From assembly GCA_029580855.1 (NCBI GenBank), contig JAKPQH010000055.1:35582-99581 (forward strand): DNA of 64,000 nucleotides, written 5' to 3'. This DNA is from a bacterium. Lineage in GTDB: Bacteria > Methylomirabilota > Methylomirabilia > Methylomirabilales > 2-02-FULL-66-22. Position 1 is the stretch's first letter; the number at the start of each line of letters is the position of its first letter. The notes under the pieces were generated by a model that was given only the letters and a program-made list of their open reading frames with translations, was not told where the DNA came from and did not search any database. The position numbers were made by a program, and so were the translations under genes. Below are positions 26,712 through 36,069 of the stretch, in pieces.

Positions 26712-27129
26712 GGTGTGAGCCAAACTACCAGGACCGGTGGCGCTGCGTCAAGGCGACATTCCGGGGTACCGCCCGGCGTGTAAGCTTGGGGTCAAGAGGC
26801 GGCCCGGCGTCGTTCGACCCGTCGGCGGTCCGCCCGCGGGCAGACCCGCCCGGGGACCTCGGGGGCATCGGACATCGCACCTTCTTCTCGTCATGGCCGC
26901 TGTGGGACTGACTTTCGCCTTGCCCCGACGAGGCCGTAACATCATTCTCGCGCTGCATGCCTGCGCCGGACGACAGCTTGACAGGATCGAGCACATGAGG
27001 GTATTTTGTCAGACACCGTGGCGCCGGGATAGCTCCCGGGAGAGTTGCGCAGTCTGCGGGCCGGCCGGCGGGAACACTTACGAGACACGGACGGAAGCGG
27101 TGAACCCCGACTGACGACGGAGGGTACCC
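26712..27129. other. Divergent intergenic region
   Basis: 418 bases between the MmgE/PrpD and URO-D-like genes. On the plus strand TTGACA (26978-26983), an 18-base spacer and TATTTT (27002-27007) form a plausible promoter for the URO-D-like gene, with a leader of about 115 bases. No gene or clear terminator is seen in the rest. Confidence 0.5.
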
Positions 27130-28128
27130 ATGGCAAGTCGACGAGAGCGCATCGAGGCCGCGCTGGCGGGGAGAGTGGCGGATCGACCGCCGGTGGCATT
27201 CTGGCGGCACTGGGCCGGGGATGACCAATCGGCCGAGTCCCACGCGGCGGTGAGCCTGGCGTTCCAGCGCACCTACGACTGGGACTTCATCAAGGTGACC
27301 ACCGAGGGCGCCGTCTTCCACCTGGTGGATTGGGGCGTCCAGACCCGGATCAACACCAGTAACCTGCTAGGCGGCCGGGAGGTCGCGGTCAACCCCTTCC
27401 CGAAGCCCGCGGACTGGGCGCGGATAAAGCCCATCGACGTGACGCAGGGGATGCACGGCGAGCACCTGCGCTGCCTGCGGCGCATCCGCCAGGAGGTGGG
27501 AGACGACGTCCCGTTCCTCTTCACCATCTTTCAGCCCTCGACCATTGCGGAGCGGATCGTGGGGTTGGGGGACCTGGCCTTCCAGGCGCGGCGCCACCCG
27601 AAGGACGTGACGCGGTTGATGGAGGTCTTCACGGAGACCATGCTGGCCTACCTCCGAGAAGGGATGAAAACCGGGGCGGCGGGCCTCTTCTACGCCGTGG
27701 GAACCGCCGGCTACTCCATGTGGAGCGAGGCGGAGTACCGGGAGTTCGCCCTGCCCTACGATCTGGCGATCCTGAAGGAGGCGGCCGCTCTCGGTTGGTT
27801 CAACCTGGTACACCTTTGCCGGCTCTACCCCATGTTCGACCTGGCGCTCCAGTACCCGGTGCAGGTTTTCAACTGGGACGACCAGGTCACTCCGCCGAGC
27901 CTGGCGGAGGCGCGGGCGCGCACCAACGCGACCCTGGTGGGCGGGCTTGATCGGAACGCGCATCTCCTCCACGGCACGCCCCAGGAGGTGCAGGAGAAGG
28001 CGCTGGACGCCTTTCGGCAGGCCGGCCGCAAAGGCTTCATGCTGGGGGCCGGTTGCACCGTGACGAACGTCACCCCTTGGCGCAACCTCCAGGCAGCCCG
28101 CCAGGCGGTGGAACGCATGACGGCGTGA
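27130..28128 (+). CDS. Uroporphyrinogen decarboxylase-like (URO-D family) protein
   Basis: 332 residues; GGAGGG precedes the ATG. The start SRRERIEAALAGRVADRPPVAFW and the C-terminal half (GGLDRNAHLLHGTPQEVQEK, FMLGAGCTVTNVTPW) follow the HemE/CmuA/MtaA barrel plan. The heme-enzyme N-terminal RQAGR signature is missing, and the invariant histidine-cysteine metal site of methyltransferases is partly kept (HLCRL, GAGC). It is likelier a methyl-transfer or catabolic URO-D relative than HemE. It stands directly before a Tct transporter, which suggests that it acts on the imported compound. Confidence 0.85.
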   Translation: MASRRERIEAALAGRVADRPPVAFWRHWAGDDQSAESHAAVSLAFQRTYDWDFIKVTTEGAVFHLVDWGVQTRINTSNLLGGREVAVNPFPKPADWARIKPIDVTQGMHGEHLRCLRRIRQEVGDDVPFLFTIFQPSTIAERIVGLGDLAFQARRHPKDVTRLMEVFTETMLAYLREGMKTGAAGLFYAVGTAGYSMWSEAEYREFALPYDLAILKEAAALGWFNLVHLCRLYPMFDLALQYPVQVFNWDDQVTPPSLAEARARTNATLVGGLDRNAHLLHGTPQEVQEKALDAFRQAGRKGFMLGAGCTVTNVTPWRNLQAARQAVERMTA

Positions 28129-28266
28129 ATCGATTCCGGACGGGGGTCCACGACGGACCTGGCGAGCCATAGGGTTACGAGAAAAAAGACGGCTCTGTTT
28201 CGCCTTTTCATGGATTGTTCGGGTCAGGGTTCCGAAGTCTTCGACGCGGGAACGCGGAGGCGACAC

Positions 28267-28704
28267 GTGCTCCGACGGGTGGATGTCCTCGGCGGTCTGC
28301 TGCTCGTGGCATTCGGGGTCGCGGGCCTGGTCTTTGGAGCCTCGCTCGACATGGGGACCGCTCGCCGCATGGGACCTGGGTTTTTTCCGACGATCCTGTC
28401 GTGGCTGCTGATCGGCTTGGGGGTTCTGGTCGCGGCCGGTGGCCTGGCGAGGTCCGGGGCGACGGCAACGGGCATCGCCTGGCGCCCCGTGATTCTCATC
28501 ACGATCTCGGTGGCGGTCTTCGGGGCCCTGATCGACAGCGTCGGACTCCTGGTCGCCACGGCCGCGGTGGTCGTACTGGCATCGTTCGCCGGGCGGGACG
28601 CGCGACCGCTGGAGATCGTGGGGCTGGCGGTTGCCATGGCCATCTGCGCCGGGCTCCTTTTCGTCTACGCGCTGGGGCAGCCATTGCCCCTGTGGCGCCG
28701 GTGA
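28267..28704 (+). CDS. tctB: Tripartite tricarboxylate transporter, small permease TctB
   Basis: 145 residues from the GTG at 28267, six bases after GGAGG; the open frame continues up to 28210 without support. Four hydrophobic helices with the MGPGFFPTILSWLLIGLG segment that marks TctB. It is the small membrane subunit of a secondary carboxylate importer. tctA follows after 12 bases. Confidence 0.9.
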   Translation: MLRRVDVLGGLLLVAFGVAGLVFGASLDMGTARRMGPGFFPTILSWLLIGLGVLVAAGGLARSGATATGIAWRPVILITISVAVFGALIDSVGLLVATAAVVVLASFAGRDARPLEIVGLAVAMAICAGLLFVYALGQPLPLWRR

Positions 28705-28716
28705 GGGGCAACGTCC

Positions 28717-30213
28717 ATGGAATTGCTCGACAACCTCGCCCTCGGCTTCGGCGTTGCCGTCAGTCCCGCCAATCTTTTTTTCTGCTTCGTGGGCGCCCTG
28801 CTGGGCACCCTCATCGGTGTCCTGCCGGGCATCGGGCCGCTGGCCACGATCTCGATCCTCTTGCCGGTCACCTTTCAGTTCCAGCCCGTGACGGCGCTCA
28901 TCATGTTGGCGGGCATCTACTACGGCGCTCAGTACGGCGGCTCGACCACGTCGATACTGGTGAACCTTCCGGGCGAGACCTCGTCCATCGTCACCTGTCT
29001 CGACGGCCATCAGATGGCAAGGAAGGGTCGGGCCGGCGCGGCCCTGGCGGTGGCGGCGCTGGGGAGTTTCTTTGCCGGCTGCGTGTCCACGCTGCTGATC
29101 GCCGTGGCGAGTCCGCCGCTGGCCCGCATCGGTTTGTCCTTCCAGGCCCCGGAGTACTTCAGTCTGATGGTGGTGGGTTTGATCGGCGCCGTCGTCTTGG
29201 CCCACGGGAGTGTGGTGAAAGCCGTGGGGATGATCTTGCTTGGCCTGCTGCTGGGTCTGGTCGGCACCGACCTCACCACCGGCCGCCAGCGGTACACGTT
29301 CGGAATCGGCGAGCTTTCGGACGGCATCGGTTTCGTCACGATTGCCATGGGTCTGTTCGGCGTTGCCGACATCCTGACCAATCTGGAGCGCACCGAGGTG
29401 CCCCGGCTGACGGCGGTGCTCGGAAAACTCTGGCCCACGCGGGAGGAGTTCCGTCAGGCGGCGCCCGCCGTGTGCCGGGGGACCGTGCTGGGAAGCCTGC
29501 TCGGAGTCCTGCCGGGCGGGGGAGCCGCGCTGGCGTCCTTCGCCGCTTACGCGCTGGAGAAGAAGGCGTCGCGTCATCCCGAGCGGTTCGGCCGGGGCGC
29601 GGTGGAAGGCGTGGCCGGGCCGGAAAGCGCCAACAATGCGGCGGCCCAGACGAGCTTCATCCCGATGCTCACGCTGGGCATCCCGTCCAACGCCCTGATG
29701 GCGCTGCTGGTGGGGGCGATGAGCATCTTCGGCGTGATCCCGGGCCCCCGCATCCTCACCGACCAGCCGAAACTCTTCTGGGGGCTGGTCGCCAGCATGT
29801 GGATCGGCAATGTGATGTTGCTGATCATCAATCTGCCCCTGATCGGCATCTGGGTCCAGATGCTGCGTATCCCGTACCGACTCTTGCACCCCATGATCCT
29901 GCTCTTCTGTTGCATTGGCGTCTACTCGCTAAACACGTCCGCCGTGGAAGTCGGGCTCATGGCGCTGTTCGGTCTGCTGGGCTATATCCTGCTCAAGTTT
30001 GGATTCGAGCCCGCGCCCATGCTCCTGGGTTTCGTCTTGGGCCCGCTGATGGAGGAGAACCTTCGCCGGGCGCTGGCGGTGTCGCGGGGGGATGCGTCGG
30101 TCTTCGTCACGCGTCCGATCTCAGCCGGCCTGCTCGCCCTGGCGGTCGTCTTGCTGGCCTCTGTGCTGATGCCGAAGCTGCGCCGGGTCCGAGAGGACGC
30201 GTTCGCGGAGTGA
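28717..30213 (+). CDS. tctA: Tripartite tricarboxylate transporter, large permease TctA
   Basis: 498 residues with about twelve helices. GTLIGVLPGIGPLATISILLP, YYGAQYGGSTTSILVNLPGE and GVAGPESANNAAAQTSFIP are the three conserved TctA motifs. It is the transport channel that works with TctB and an exported binding protein to take up a carboxylate with sodium or protons. The gene order tctB-tctA-tctC is complete here, between the URO-D-like gene and a strong terminator. Confidence 0.95.
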   Translation: MELLDNLALGFGVAVSPANLFFCFVGALLGTLIGVLPGIGPLATISILLPVTFQFQPVTALIMLAGIYYGAQYGGSTTSILVNLPGETSSIVTCLDGHQMARKGRAGAALAVAALGSFFAGCVSTLLIAVASPPLARIGLSFQAPEYFSLMVVGLIGAVVLAHGSVVKAVGMILLGLLLGLVGTDLTTGRQRYTFGIGELSDGIGFVTIAMGLFGVADILTNLERTEVPRLTAVLGKLWPTREEFRQAAPAVCRGTVLGSLLGVLPGGGAALASFAAYALEKKASRHPERFGRGAVEGVAGPESANNAAAQTSFIPMLTLGIPSNALMALLVGAMSIFGVIPGPRILTDQPKLFWGLVASMWIGNVMLLIINLPLIGIWVQMLRIPYRLLHPMILLFCCIGVYSLNTSAVEVGLMALFGLLGYILLKFGFEPAPMLLGFVLGPLMEENLRRALAVSRGDASVFVTRPISAGLLALAVVLLASVLMPKLRRVREDAFAE

Positions 30214-30264
30214 TCGAACCGGCGCTGGGGTTGTAACCTGCGGTCTTCTAGGGAGGTGTACGCC

Positions 30265-31248
30265 ATGCGCATGCTCGGACGCATTCTCCGGGTAACCGCT
30301 CTGGTCATCCTGGTCGCCGTCCCGGCGGCAGCGCAGGACAAGTGGCCCAGCCGCACCATCACGATCGTCGGCGGCTTCCCGACCGGCGCCGGCACCGACA
30401 TCTACAGCCGGATGCTGGCCGAGCCCTTGTCCAGGGCGCTCGGCGTGCCCGTGATCGTGGACAACAAGTCCGGCGCCGGCGGGAACGTGGGCAGCGAGTT
30501 CGTGGCCCGCACCCGTCCGGACGGCTACACCCTCTACTTCGGCACCGCCGGCACGCACGCCATCAACGTGACTCTCTACGGCAAGCTCCCCTTCGATGTG
30601 ATCAAGGACTTCACCCACATCAGCATCCTGGGCGATGTCCCCAACATCATGATCGTCAATCCGAAGGTCATGCCCAACGTGGAATCGTGTGCCGACGTGA
30701 TGAGGTTGGCCAAGGAGAAACCGGGGCAATTGAAGTACGCCTCCACCGGGAACGGCGCCTCCACGCACCTGGCCGGGGCGATCTTCACCAAGATGTCCGG
30801 CCTGCAGATCGAGCACATCCCCTACCGGGGTTCCCCGGCCGCCATGAACGCCATGATGTCGGGCGAGACGCAGCTCATGTTCCACCAGTCGCTCACGGTG
30901 ATGGGCCCGATCAAGCAGGGCACTTTCAAGCCGCTGGCCGTGACGACCAAGAAGCCCATCGCGGCGCTCCCCGACCTCCCCACGGTCGAAAAGGCGTGCA
31001 ATTTGCCCGGATACGAGAGCACGACCTGGTACGGGCTGTTCGGGCCCGCGAATCTGCCGGACCCCATTCTGCGCCGCCTGAACCAAGAGGTGGTGAAGAT
31101 CGTCTCCGCGCCCGATTTCCAGAAAAAGCTCAACGAGCTGGGCATCACGCCGATGTGGTCGACCCCGGAGGAGTTCCGGAAGAAAAACGAGGAGGACATC
31201 GTCGCGTGGCGCAAAGTGGTGCAGGACGTCGGCGCCAAATTGGATTGA
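30265..31248 (+). CDS. Tct/Bug-family periplasmic binding protein
   Basis: 327 residues; GGGAGG lies six bases before the ATG at 30265. A signal peptide (ILRVTALVILVAVPAAAQ) is followed by the Bug-family pattern: WPSRTITIVGGFPTGAGTDI, IVDNKSGAGGNVGSEFVART and GYTLYFGTAGTHAINVTLYG. The pocket loops near residues 35-50 and 150-160 would recognise a carboxylate; the exact ligand is unknown. It is the extracytoplasmic partner of the preceding TctAB. Confidence 0.93.
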   Translation: MRMLGRILRVTALVILVAVPAAAQDKWPSRTITIVGGFPTGAGTDIYSRMLAEPLSRALGVPVIVDNKSGAGGNVGSEFVARTRPDGYTLYFGTAGTHAINVTLYGKLPFDVIKDFTHISILGDVPNIMIVNPKVMPNVESCADVMRLAKEKPGQLKYASTGNGASTHLAGAIFTKMSGLQIEHIPYRGSPAAMNAMMSGETQLMFHQSLTVMGPIKQGTFKPLAVTTKKPIAALPDLPTVEKACNLPGYESTTWYGLFGPANLPDPILRRLNQEVVKIVSAPDFQKKLNELGITPMWSTPEEFRKKNEEDIVAWRKVVQDVGAKLD

Positions 31249-31284
31249 GGCCGCCGATCGAGTGTCAGGATTGAATGACATCGA

Positions 31285-31313
31285 GGGGCCGCCCGCAAGC
31301 GGCCCCTTTGCCT
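31285..31313 (+). terminator. Terminator of the tctBAC operon
   Basis: GGGGCCGC (31285-31292) pairs perfectly with GCGGCCCC (31299-31306) around a six-base loop, followed by TTTGCCTTT. It lies 37 bases after the stop of the binding-protein gene. Confidence 0.85.
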
Positions 31314-31390
31314 TTCTATAGACGACACTCTCATCGGACGCGTTTGCACCGGGGCGCGCGAGCGCGCGGCCTGGCAGACGCTCGGGTTAG

Positions 31391-32761
31391 CTATTCCGGG
31401 TTCTGCTCCAGGTAGGCCAGGTACTCCGTGGGGGCTCCGTCTCGCGGGAGTGCGCCGTCCAGCACCGCCTGCTCCAGTCGTCCCTTGAGTTCGCCGACGC
31501 GGGGTCCCGCGGCGATGCCGAAGTGCGCGATGATGGCTTGGCCGATCCCCTTGGGCAAGAGGGGCGCCTGGCCGTCCTTGCGGATGATCTCGGCGGTGCG
31601 GGCCTGGAGTTCGGCCAGGCGGGCCAGGACGCCGTCGCGGACCCCGGGGCGATGAGAAGTCACGTCGGCACGGCTCAGGTCGAGCAGGTCCTCCAGGGTA
31701 TCCCCGGCATCGCGGATCAGGCGTCGGACCGCCCCGTCGGTCCAGTGGCCGTCGTAGAGCGCCGGCCGCTGGTGGAGCAGCACGAGGGTCCGGACGCGCT
31801 GATGCAGCGCCCGGCCAAAACGAAACCGCTGGGCCACCTCGTCCACGACGGCGACACCCGCGGCCTCGTGTCCGTAGAAATGCACGTCGCCGGCGCCGTC
31901 CACGGAGCGCGTCGTGACCTTGCCGGCGTCGTGGAGAAGCGCCGCCCAGCGCACCTCGACGCGAGCGGGGGCCTGGCTGACGACGCCCAGCGTATGGGGC
32001 CAGAGCGCCTTGTGGTGATAGCGACCCTGGTCAGCCCGAAATTCCACCATGGCCTGCCCCGCCGGCCACAGGTAGGCAAGGACGCCGGTGTCCGCCAGAA
32101 ACGCGAGGCCGTCCGCGGCGGCGGCGCCCACCAGGATCTTGTTCATCTCCAGAAGCCAGCGTTCACGGCTGACGGTGAGAATCTCGCCCGCCAGTTCCCC
32201 GACCACGTCGGTGACCTCGGCCTCCGGCCGCATCCCCAGCGTCGCAACGAAGCGCGCGGCCCGCAGCATGCGCAGGGGATCCTCGCGGAAGATGACGCGG
32301 GGCTCACCCACGGTGCGCAGGGTGCGCCGCCGGAGGTCCCGTTCGCCCCCGAAGGGATCGATCAGACTGCGATCCGCCGTCATCGCCATGGCGTTGATGG
32401 AGAAGTCCCGCCGCGCCAGATCCGACTCCAGATCCTTGCCGAAGGTGACCCGCGGCTTTCGGCTTCCGTTGGAATACACCTCGCCCCGGTAGGTCGTGAT
32501 CTGGATCTCGCGGCGAAGCCTGCCGGCATCGACGATGGTGCCCACGGTGCCGAAGCGGCTCCCCACGGTGAACACCTGCAGCCTGGCCGCGCGCAGGATG
32601 CGCGCGCTGTCGGCGGGCATGGCGCTGGTGGCGAAATCCAGGTCGTAGAGCGTTTCCAGCGGCGCCCCCAACAAGTGATCGCGCACCGCGCCGCCCACCA
32701 GGTACAGCTCGTGCCCGGCGCGACGGAAGATCTCGAAGAGGCGGTGGATCTGCGCGTCCAT
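31391..32761 (-). CDS. tRNA nucleotidyltransferase / poly(A) polymerase family protein
   Basis: 456 residues from MDAQIHRLFEIFRRAG at 32761. The class II head domain carries LVGGAVRDHLLG (22-33) and the metal pair D40/D42 (YDLDFAT), then RRDFSINAMAM and REDPLRMLRAARF. An HD domain follows (AALLHDAGKVTT). This domain order, with the HD domain, is that of bacterial CCA-adding enzymes, which complete tRNA 3' ends; poly(A) polymerase is the alternative. The upstream promoter and hairpin suggest regulated expression. Confidence 0.9.
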   Translation of the reverse strand: MDAQIHRLFEIFRRAGHELYLVGGAVRDHLLGAPLETLYDLDFATSAMPADSARILRAARLQVFTVGSRFGTVGTIVDAGRLRREIQITTYRGEVYSNGSRKPRVTFGKDLESDLARRDFSINAMAMTADRSLIDPFGGERDLRRRTLRTVGEPRVIFREDPLRMLRAARFVATLGMRPEAEVTDVVGELAGEILTVSRERWLLEMNKILVGAAAADGLAFLADTGVLAYLWPAGQAMVEFRADQGRYHHKALWPHTLGVVSQAPARVEVRWAALLHDAGKVTTRSVDGAGDVHFYGHEAAGVAVVDEVAQRFRFGRALHQRVRTLVLLHQRPALYDGHWTDGAVRRLIRDAGDTLEDLLDLSRADVTSHRPGVRDGVLARLAELQARTAEIIRKDGQAPLLPKGIGQAIIAHFGIAAGPRVGELKGRLEQAVLDGALPRDGAPTEYLAYLEQNPE

Positions 32762-32790
32762 GAGAAGGCCTGCACTGCCCCAAAACAATA

Positions 32791-32815
32791 GCCCTAAAGT
32801 CGCCGACCTTAGGGC
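32791..32815 (-). promoter_or_regulatory. Leader hairpin before the nucleotidyltransferase gene
   Basis: On the minus strand GCCCTAA-G-GTC-GGC-GAC-T-TTAGGGC folds into a 25-base stem-loop, followed by TATTGTTTT. It starts only a few bases after the predicted transcription start, so it is either a very early terminator or a 5' hairpin that protects the mRNA. Confidence 0.5.
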
Positions 32816-32824
32816 GTCACGGGC

Positions 32825-32853
32825 ACTATCGGGGAAGCCTTCCCCCTTGTCAA
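32825..32853 (-). promoter_or_regulatory. Sigma-70 promoter for the nucleotidyltransferase gene
   Basis: Minus strand: TTGACA (32853-32848), 17-base spacer, GATAGT (32830-32825). The two hexamers and the spacing are identical to the RRM-gene promoter at 18987-19015. Confidence 0.68.
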
Positions 32854-32993
32854 GCGGAAAGCCCCGCCGTCGGCGTAGGCTACCGCCGAAGCCAGGCCGG
32901 ACTGTCGTGCGGTTTCCACACATTGTCGCCTGACTCTTTAAGAGGTAATCTCGGGTCAAGATAACGCGTTGGCCCTACCGAGGAGGCCGTTTC

Positions 32994-34790
32994 GTGTGCC
33001 CGAGCCACGACGTGGAGCGGAGCAATCAACAGACCGAATGGCTCGCTTTGACGCGGAGCTCGCGCGTCAGGGCAAAGACTTGCGTCGTGGCCTCGCTCTT
33101 CGCTCTCACCTTCCTGCTGTGCGGAAGTACCGTCCGGGCGGCGCCGGTAAGCCCGCGGCCGCTCGTCAGGGCGGCCAAACACATGGTCGCGGCGGCTCAT
33201 CCTCGGGCCGCCGAGGCAGGGTTGGCCATCCTGCGTGAAGGCGGGAGCGCCGTGGATGCGGCGATTGCCATCCAGATGGTCCTCGGACTCGTCGAGCCCC
33301 AAGCATCCGGCATCGGCGGTGGCGGCTTTCTCGTCCACTACTCCGCCGCGGACAAGAGAGTCCGCACCTACGACGGCAGAGAGGTAGCGCCCGCGGCAGC
33401 CAAGGCGTCTCATCTCCTCGGCCCAGACGGCACACCGCTCCCTGTCCCGGCTGCCGTGATGGGCGGCCAGTCGGTGGGTGTCCCGGGACTCCTGCGCATG
33501 CTGGAGGCGGCCCACCGGGCGCATGGCAGGCTGCCCTGGGCTCGGCTCTTCGAGCCGGCGATCAACCTGGCGGAAACCGGTTTCCCGATGTCGCCCAGGC
33601 TCCACAGCCAGGTGGCGGCCGAGGCGGACCTTTTCCGCTCGGCGCCGGCCCGAGACTACTTTTGCGAGCCCGCTGGAACGCCGAAGCCTGTGGGCGCGTG
33701 GTTGGTCAATCCGGTGTATGCGAACACCCTCAGGATGATCGCGCGGGACGGGGCGGACGCGTTTTATGTCGGAGATATCGCGCGGGATATCGTGGCTGCG
33801 GTGCGAAGCGCGTCAGCGAATGCCGGACACATGACGGAGGCCGATCTCGCCCGCTATCGTGCGAAGGAGCGCGCGCCGGTCTGTGGTGCGTACAGGGGCT
33901 ACACGATTTGCAGCATGGGACCACCCAGTTCGGGCGGCCTGACGGTCCTCCAGATCCTCGGGATCCTCCAGCACTTCGAGCTCGGGAGCATGCGCCCCGG
34001 CTCCGTCCAGGCGCTGCACCTCTTCTCGGAGGCCGGGCGGCTCGCCTACGCGGATCGGGCGCGCTACATCGCCGACGCCGACTTCGTGTCCGTGCCAACG
34101 AGGGGACTGCTCGATTCCGCCTACCTGAAGGGCCGGGCCGCGCTCATCCAGACGGACAAAGCCATGGGGAAGGCGGGTCCCGGGGAGCCCCCGGGCACCT
34201 CGTCAAGACGGTGGGGGCGTGCGACCTCGCCGGAATTTCCGTCGACAAGTCACATCGCCGTGGTGGACGCTGCCGGGAACGCGGTCTCCATGACCACCAC
34301 GATCGAAGCCGTCTTCGGCGCTCGCCTCATGGTGCGTGGCTTCTTTCTGAACAACCAGCTCACGGATTTCTCGTTCGCGTCCGAAAAGAACAGGCGGCTC
34401 ATCGCCAATCGCCCGCAGCCGGGCAAGCGACCCCGGAGTTCCATGGCCCCCGTGGTCGTGATGCGCCGGGACGGTCGGCTGGCGCTGGTGCTGGGATCGG
34501 CCGGCGGGAGCGCCATCATCAACTACGTGGCGAAGACTCTCGTGGGCGTTCTCGATTGGGGTCTGGACATCCAGCGTGCCATCGACCTCCCGAATATGGG
34601 AAATCGAGGCGGCGCAACAGAGCTCGAAAGAGGTTCTGCGGCGGAGAGCGCCAAGACCGCGCTGGAATTCATGGGGCACGAGGTGGCGATCCTTCCTCTC
34701 GAAAGCGGCCTGCAGGGGGTCGCGGTGACCGGGCCGGGCCTGACCGGCGGTGCCGATTCCCGTCGCGAAGGCATCGCTCTGGGCGAATGA
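32994..34790 (+). CDS. ggt: Gamma-glutamyltransferase, canonical type
   Basis: 598 residues from GTG, with GAGGAGG seven bases before. A signal peptide (VVASLFALTFLLCGSTVRA) precedes the two-chain precursor. All canonical features are kept: DGREVAP with the arginine that holds the glutamate carboxylate, the autoprocessing/catalytic T418 in PSTSHIAVVD, RSSMAP and a glycine-rich GSAGGSAIINYV oxyanion region. It should cut or transfer gamma-glutamyl groups in the periplasm. It converges on the poly-gamma-glutamate-linked cluster. It differs clearly from the four paralogues at 38486-46116. Confidence 0.93.
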   Translation: MCPSHDVERSNQQTEWLALTRSSRVRAKTCVVASLFALTFLLCGSTVRAAPVSPRPLVRAAKHMVAAAHPRAAEAGLAILREGGSAVDAAIAIQMVLGLVEPQASGIGGGGFLVHYSAADKRVRTYDGREVAPAAAKASHLLGPDGTPLPVPAAVMGGQSVGVPGLLRMLEAAHRAHGRLPWARLFEPAINLAETGFPMSPRLHSQVAAEADLFRSAPARDYFCEPAGTPKPVGAWLVNPVYANTLRMIARDGADAFYVGDIARDIVAAVRSASANAGHMTEADLARYRAKERAPVCGAYRGYTICSMGPPSSGGLTVLQILGILQHFELGSMRPGSVQALHLFSEAGRLAYADRARYIADADFVSVPTRGLLDSAYLKGRAALIQTDKAMGKAGPGEPPGTSSRRWGRATSPEFPSTSHIAVVDAAGNAVSMTTTIEAVFGARLMVRGFFLNNQLTDFSFASEKNRRLIANRPQPGKRPRSSMAPVVVMRRDGRLALVLGSAGGSAIINYVAKTLVGVLDWGLDIQRAIDLPNMGNRGGATELERGSAAESAKTALEFMGHEVAILPLESGLQGVAVTGPGLTGGADSRREGIALGE

Positions 34791-34863
34791 AACGGCCCGG
34801 ACAGGTGCGCCTCGAAACCGAACCGGAGACGGCGGTGCTCGCATGCCTCCCCGCACGCGCCGC

Positions 34864-34906
34864 AACGAAGAGCCCCGAGACTGCCTCCGTCTCGGGGCTC
34901 TTCGTT
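34864..34906. terminator. Bidirectional terminator between ggt and the AspA-like gene
   Basis: AACGAAGAGCCCCGAGA (34864-34880) pairs perfectly over 17 bases with TCTCGGGGCTCTTCGTT (34890-34906). Convergent genes end on both sides (ggt at 34790, AspA-like at 34909), and A/T residues flank both arms, so it can end transcripts of both strands. Confidence 0.82.
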
Positions 34907-34908
34907 AT

Positions 34909-36054
34909 TCAGGTTCTTTGGTCCCCTGCGGGCGGCTGCTGGAGATAGGCGCCGATCCCGCCTTTCACCATGGCGTCGTAGGGGGGTGCACCCTCGATCG
35001 TGACTCCTCGCTCCGGCGTGAGTTCCGTGAGGGCGTTCGCGACTTCGACGATCGAGGTGACGTGACGCGCCGTCCGGAGGTGAATAGACACGCCCTCTTT
35101 GGTGTGCTTCACACTGGTCCGCCCCATGTCCGAAGCCAGGACGAGGAAGGGGTCCTTGGCGGTCAAGAGATTGGCCTCGTCCGCGCGCCCCCGAAGCGGG
35201 CCGTGGTACGGGCTCTGGGTCTCCATGAGAATGGCCATGGCTTGCGTATGATCGCCGATCTCCCGGTGGGACAGTCCCCGCAGGTACTTGGGCGACATCT
35301 CCAATCGGACCTTGATCCCTTGCGCCTCCAGGTTCAGGATGGCGAGCGACGCCACATCCGCGGCCCGCTCGTGAATGGCAAAAGCGTTCACCAGCGGGCG
35401 GTCTGGCGGCGCTTCGTGCAGGTCGATCCCGACATCCGCTTTCTCCGTCCGGATCATCTGCATCAGGGCGTAGGACAACCGTTCGGTCAGATAGCCCCGC
35501 GGGTGACCCGGGTGGACCCGGTTGAAATTCCTCGACTCCTCGCCAGCGAGGGACTGCCGCGTGGTCGGGTTGGTGTAGACGTCCGGGTCGGGCCATTGGT
35601 GGATGGGATTCGTCCCCCGCCCGCCGAAGCGGAACTTACGGCTGCCAAACGGCGTTGCGATCGTGAAGTGATCCACATCCCCCATCCCGATCTTGGTGTT
35701 TCCGAAGCTCGAGATGTTGACCTGGGGGATGATGAACAGACGCCCTTTCGTCACCCGGACATTTTCGATCAGGACGATCGGCGCCAGATAGCCGGCGGGC
35801 TCCACGGGATGGGTGCCGCCCCACACGATGATGGTGCCTCCCGGCTCCTTGCCCTCCAGCAGGTAGTAGTCGGGATCGTTCGCGGTCCCCTTGATCCCCT
35901 CGAAGTACTCGCTCAGCTTGCCGACCCTGGTGACGCCGGGACCCTTGACAATCGTATCCGGTTGCCATTGGCGGATAAACGCGATGGCCGCCGGACTCGA
36001 CACGGCGCCGACCACGAGCAAGATCAGAATGCCTCTCCATGCGGTACGTGTCAC
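34909..36054 (-). CDS. Exported AspA/AstE-like (M14-type) zinc hydrolase
   Basis: 381 residues. An N-terminal hydrophobic segment (ILILLVVGAVSSPAAIAFI) anchors or exports it. The zinc site of the succinylglutamate desuccinylase/aspartoacylase branch is H82 and E85 (GGTHPVEPAG) with H213 (GIDLHEAPPDRP). Family members split N-acyl amino acids or cut the C-terminal residue of gamma-linked peptides. An exported member beside gamma-glutamyltransferases and a poly-gamma-glutamate operon suggests that it works on gamma-glutamyl material, but this is inference. It is the last gene of the minus-strand cluster. Confidence 0.85.
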   Translation of the reverse strand: MTRTAWRGILILLVVGAVSSPAAIAFIRQWQPDTIVKGPGVTRVGKLSEYFEGIKGTANDPDYYLLEGKEPGGTIIVWGGTHPVEPAGYLAPIVLIENVRVTKGRLFIIPQVNISSFGNTKIGMGDVDHFTIATPFGSRKFRFGGRGTNPIHQWPDPDVYTNPTTRQSLAGEESRNFNRVHPGHPRGYLTERLSYALMQMIRTEKADVGIDLHEAPPDRPLVNAFAIHERAADVASLAILNLEAQGIKVRLEMSPKYLRGLSHREIGDHTQAMAILMETQSPYHGPLRGRADEANLLTAKDPFLVLASDMGRTSVKHTKEGVSIHLRTARHVTSIVEVANALTELTPERGVTIEGAPPYDAMVKGGIGAYLQQPPAGDQRT

Positions 36055-36069
36055 GGGAATCCCTCCAGC

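Noticed and set aside
27367..29889. An 840-codon minus-strand open frame across the URO-D-like and tct genes
   Set aside because: It is a shadow frame: three well-supported plus-strand genes occupy the same DNA.
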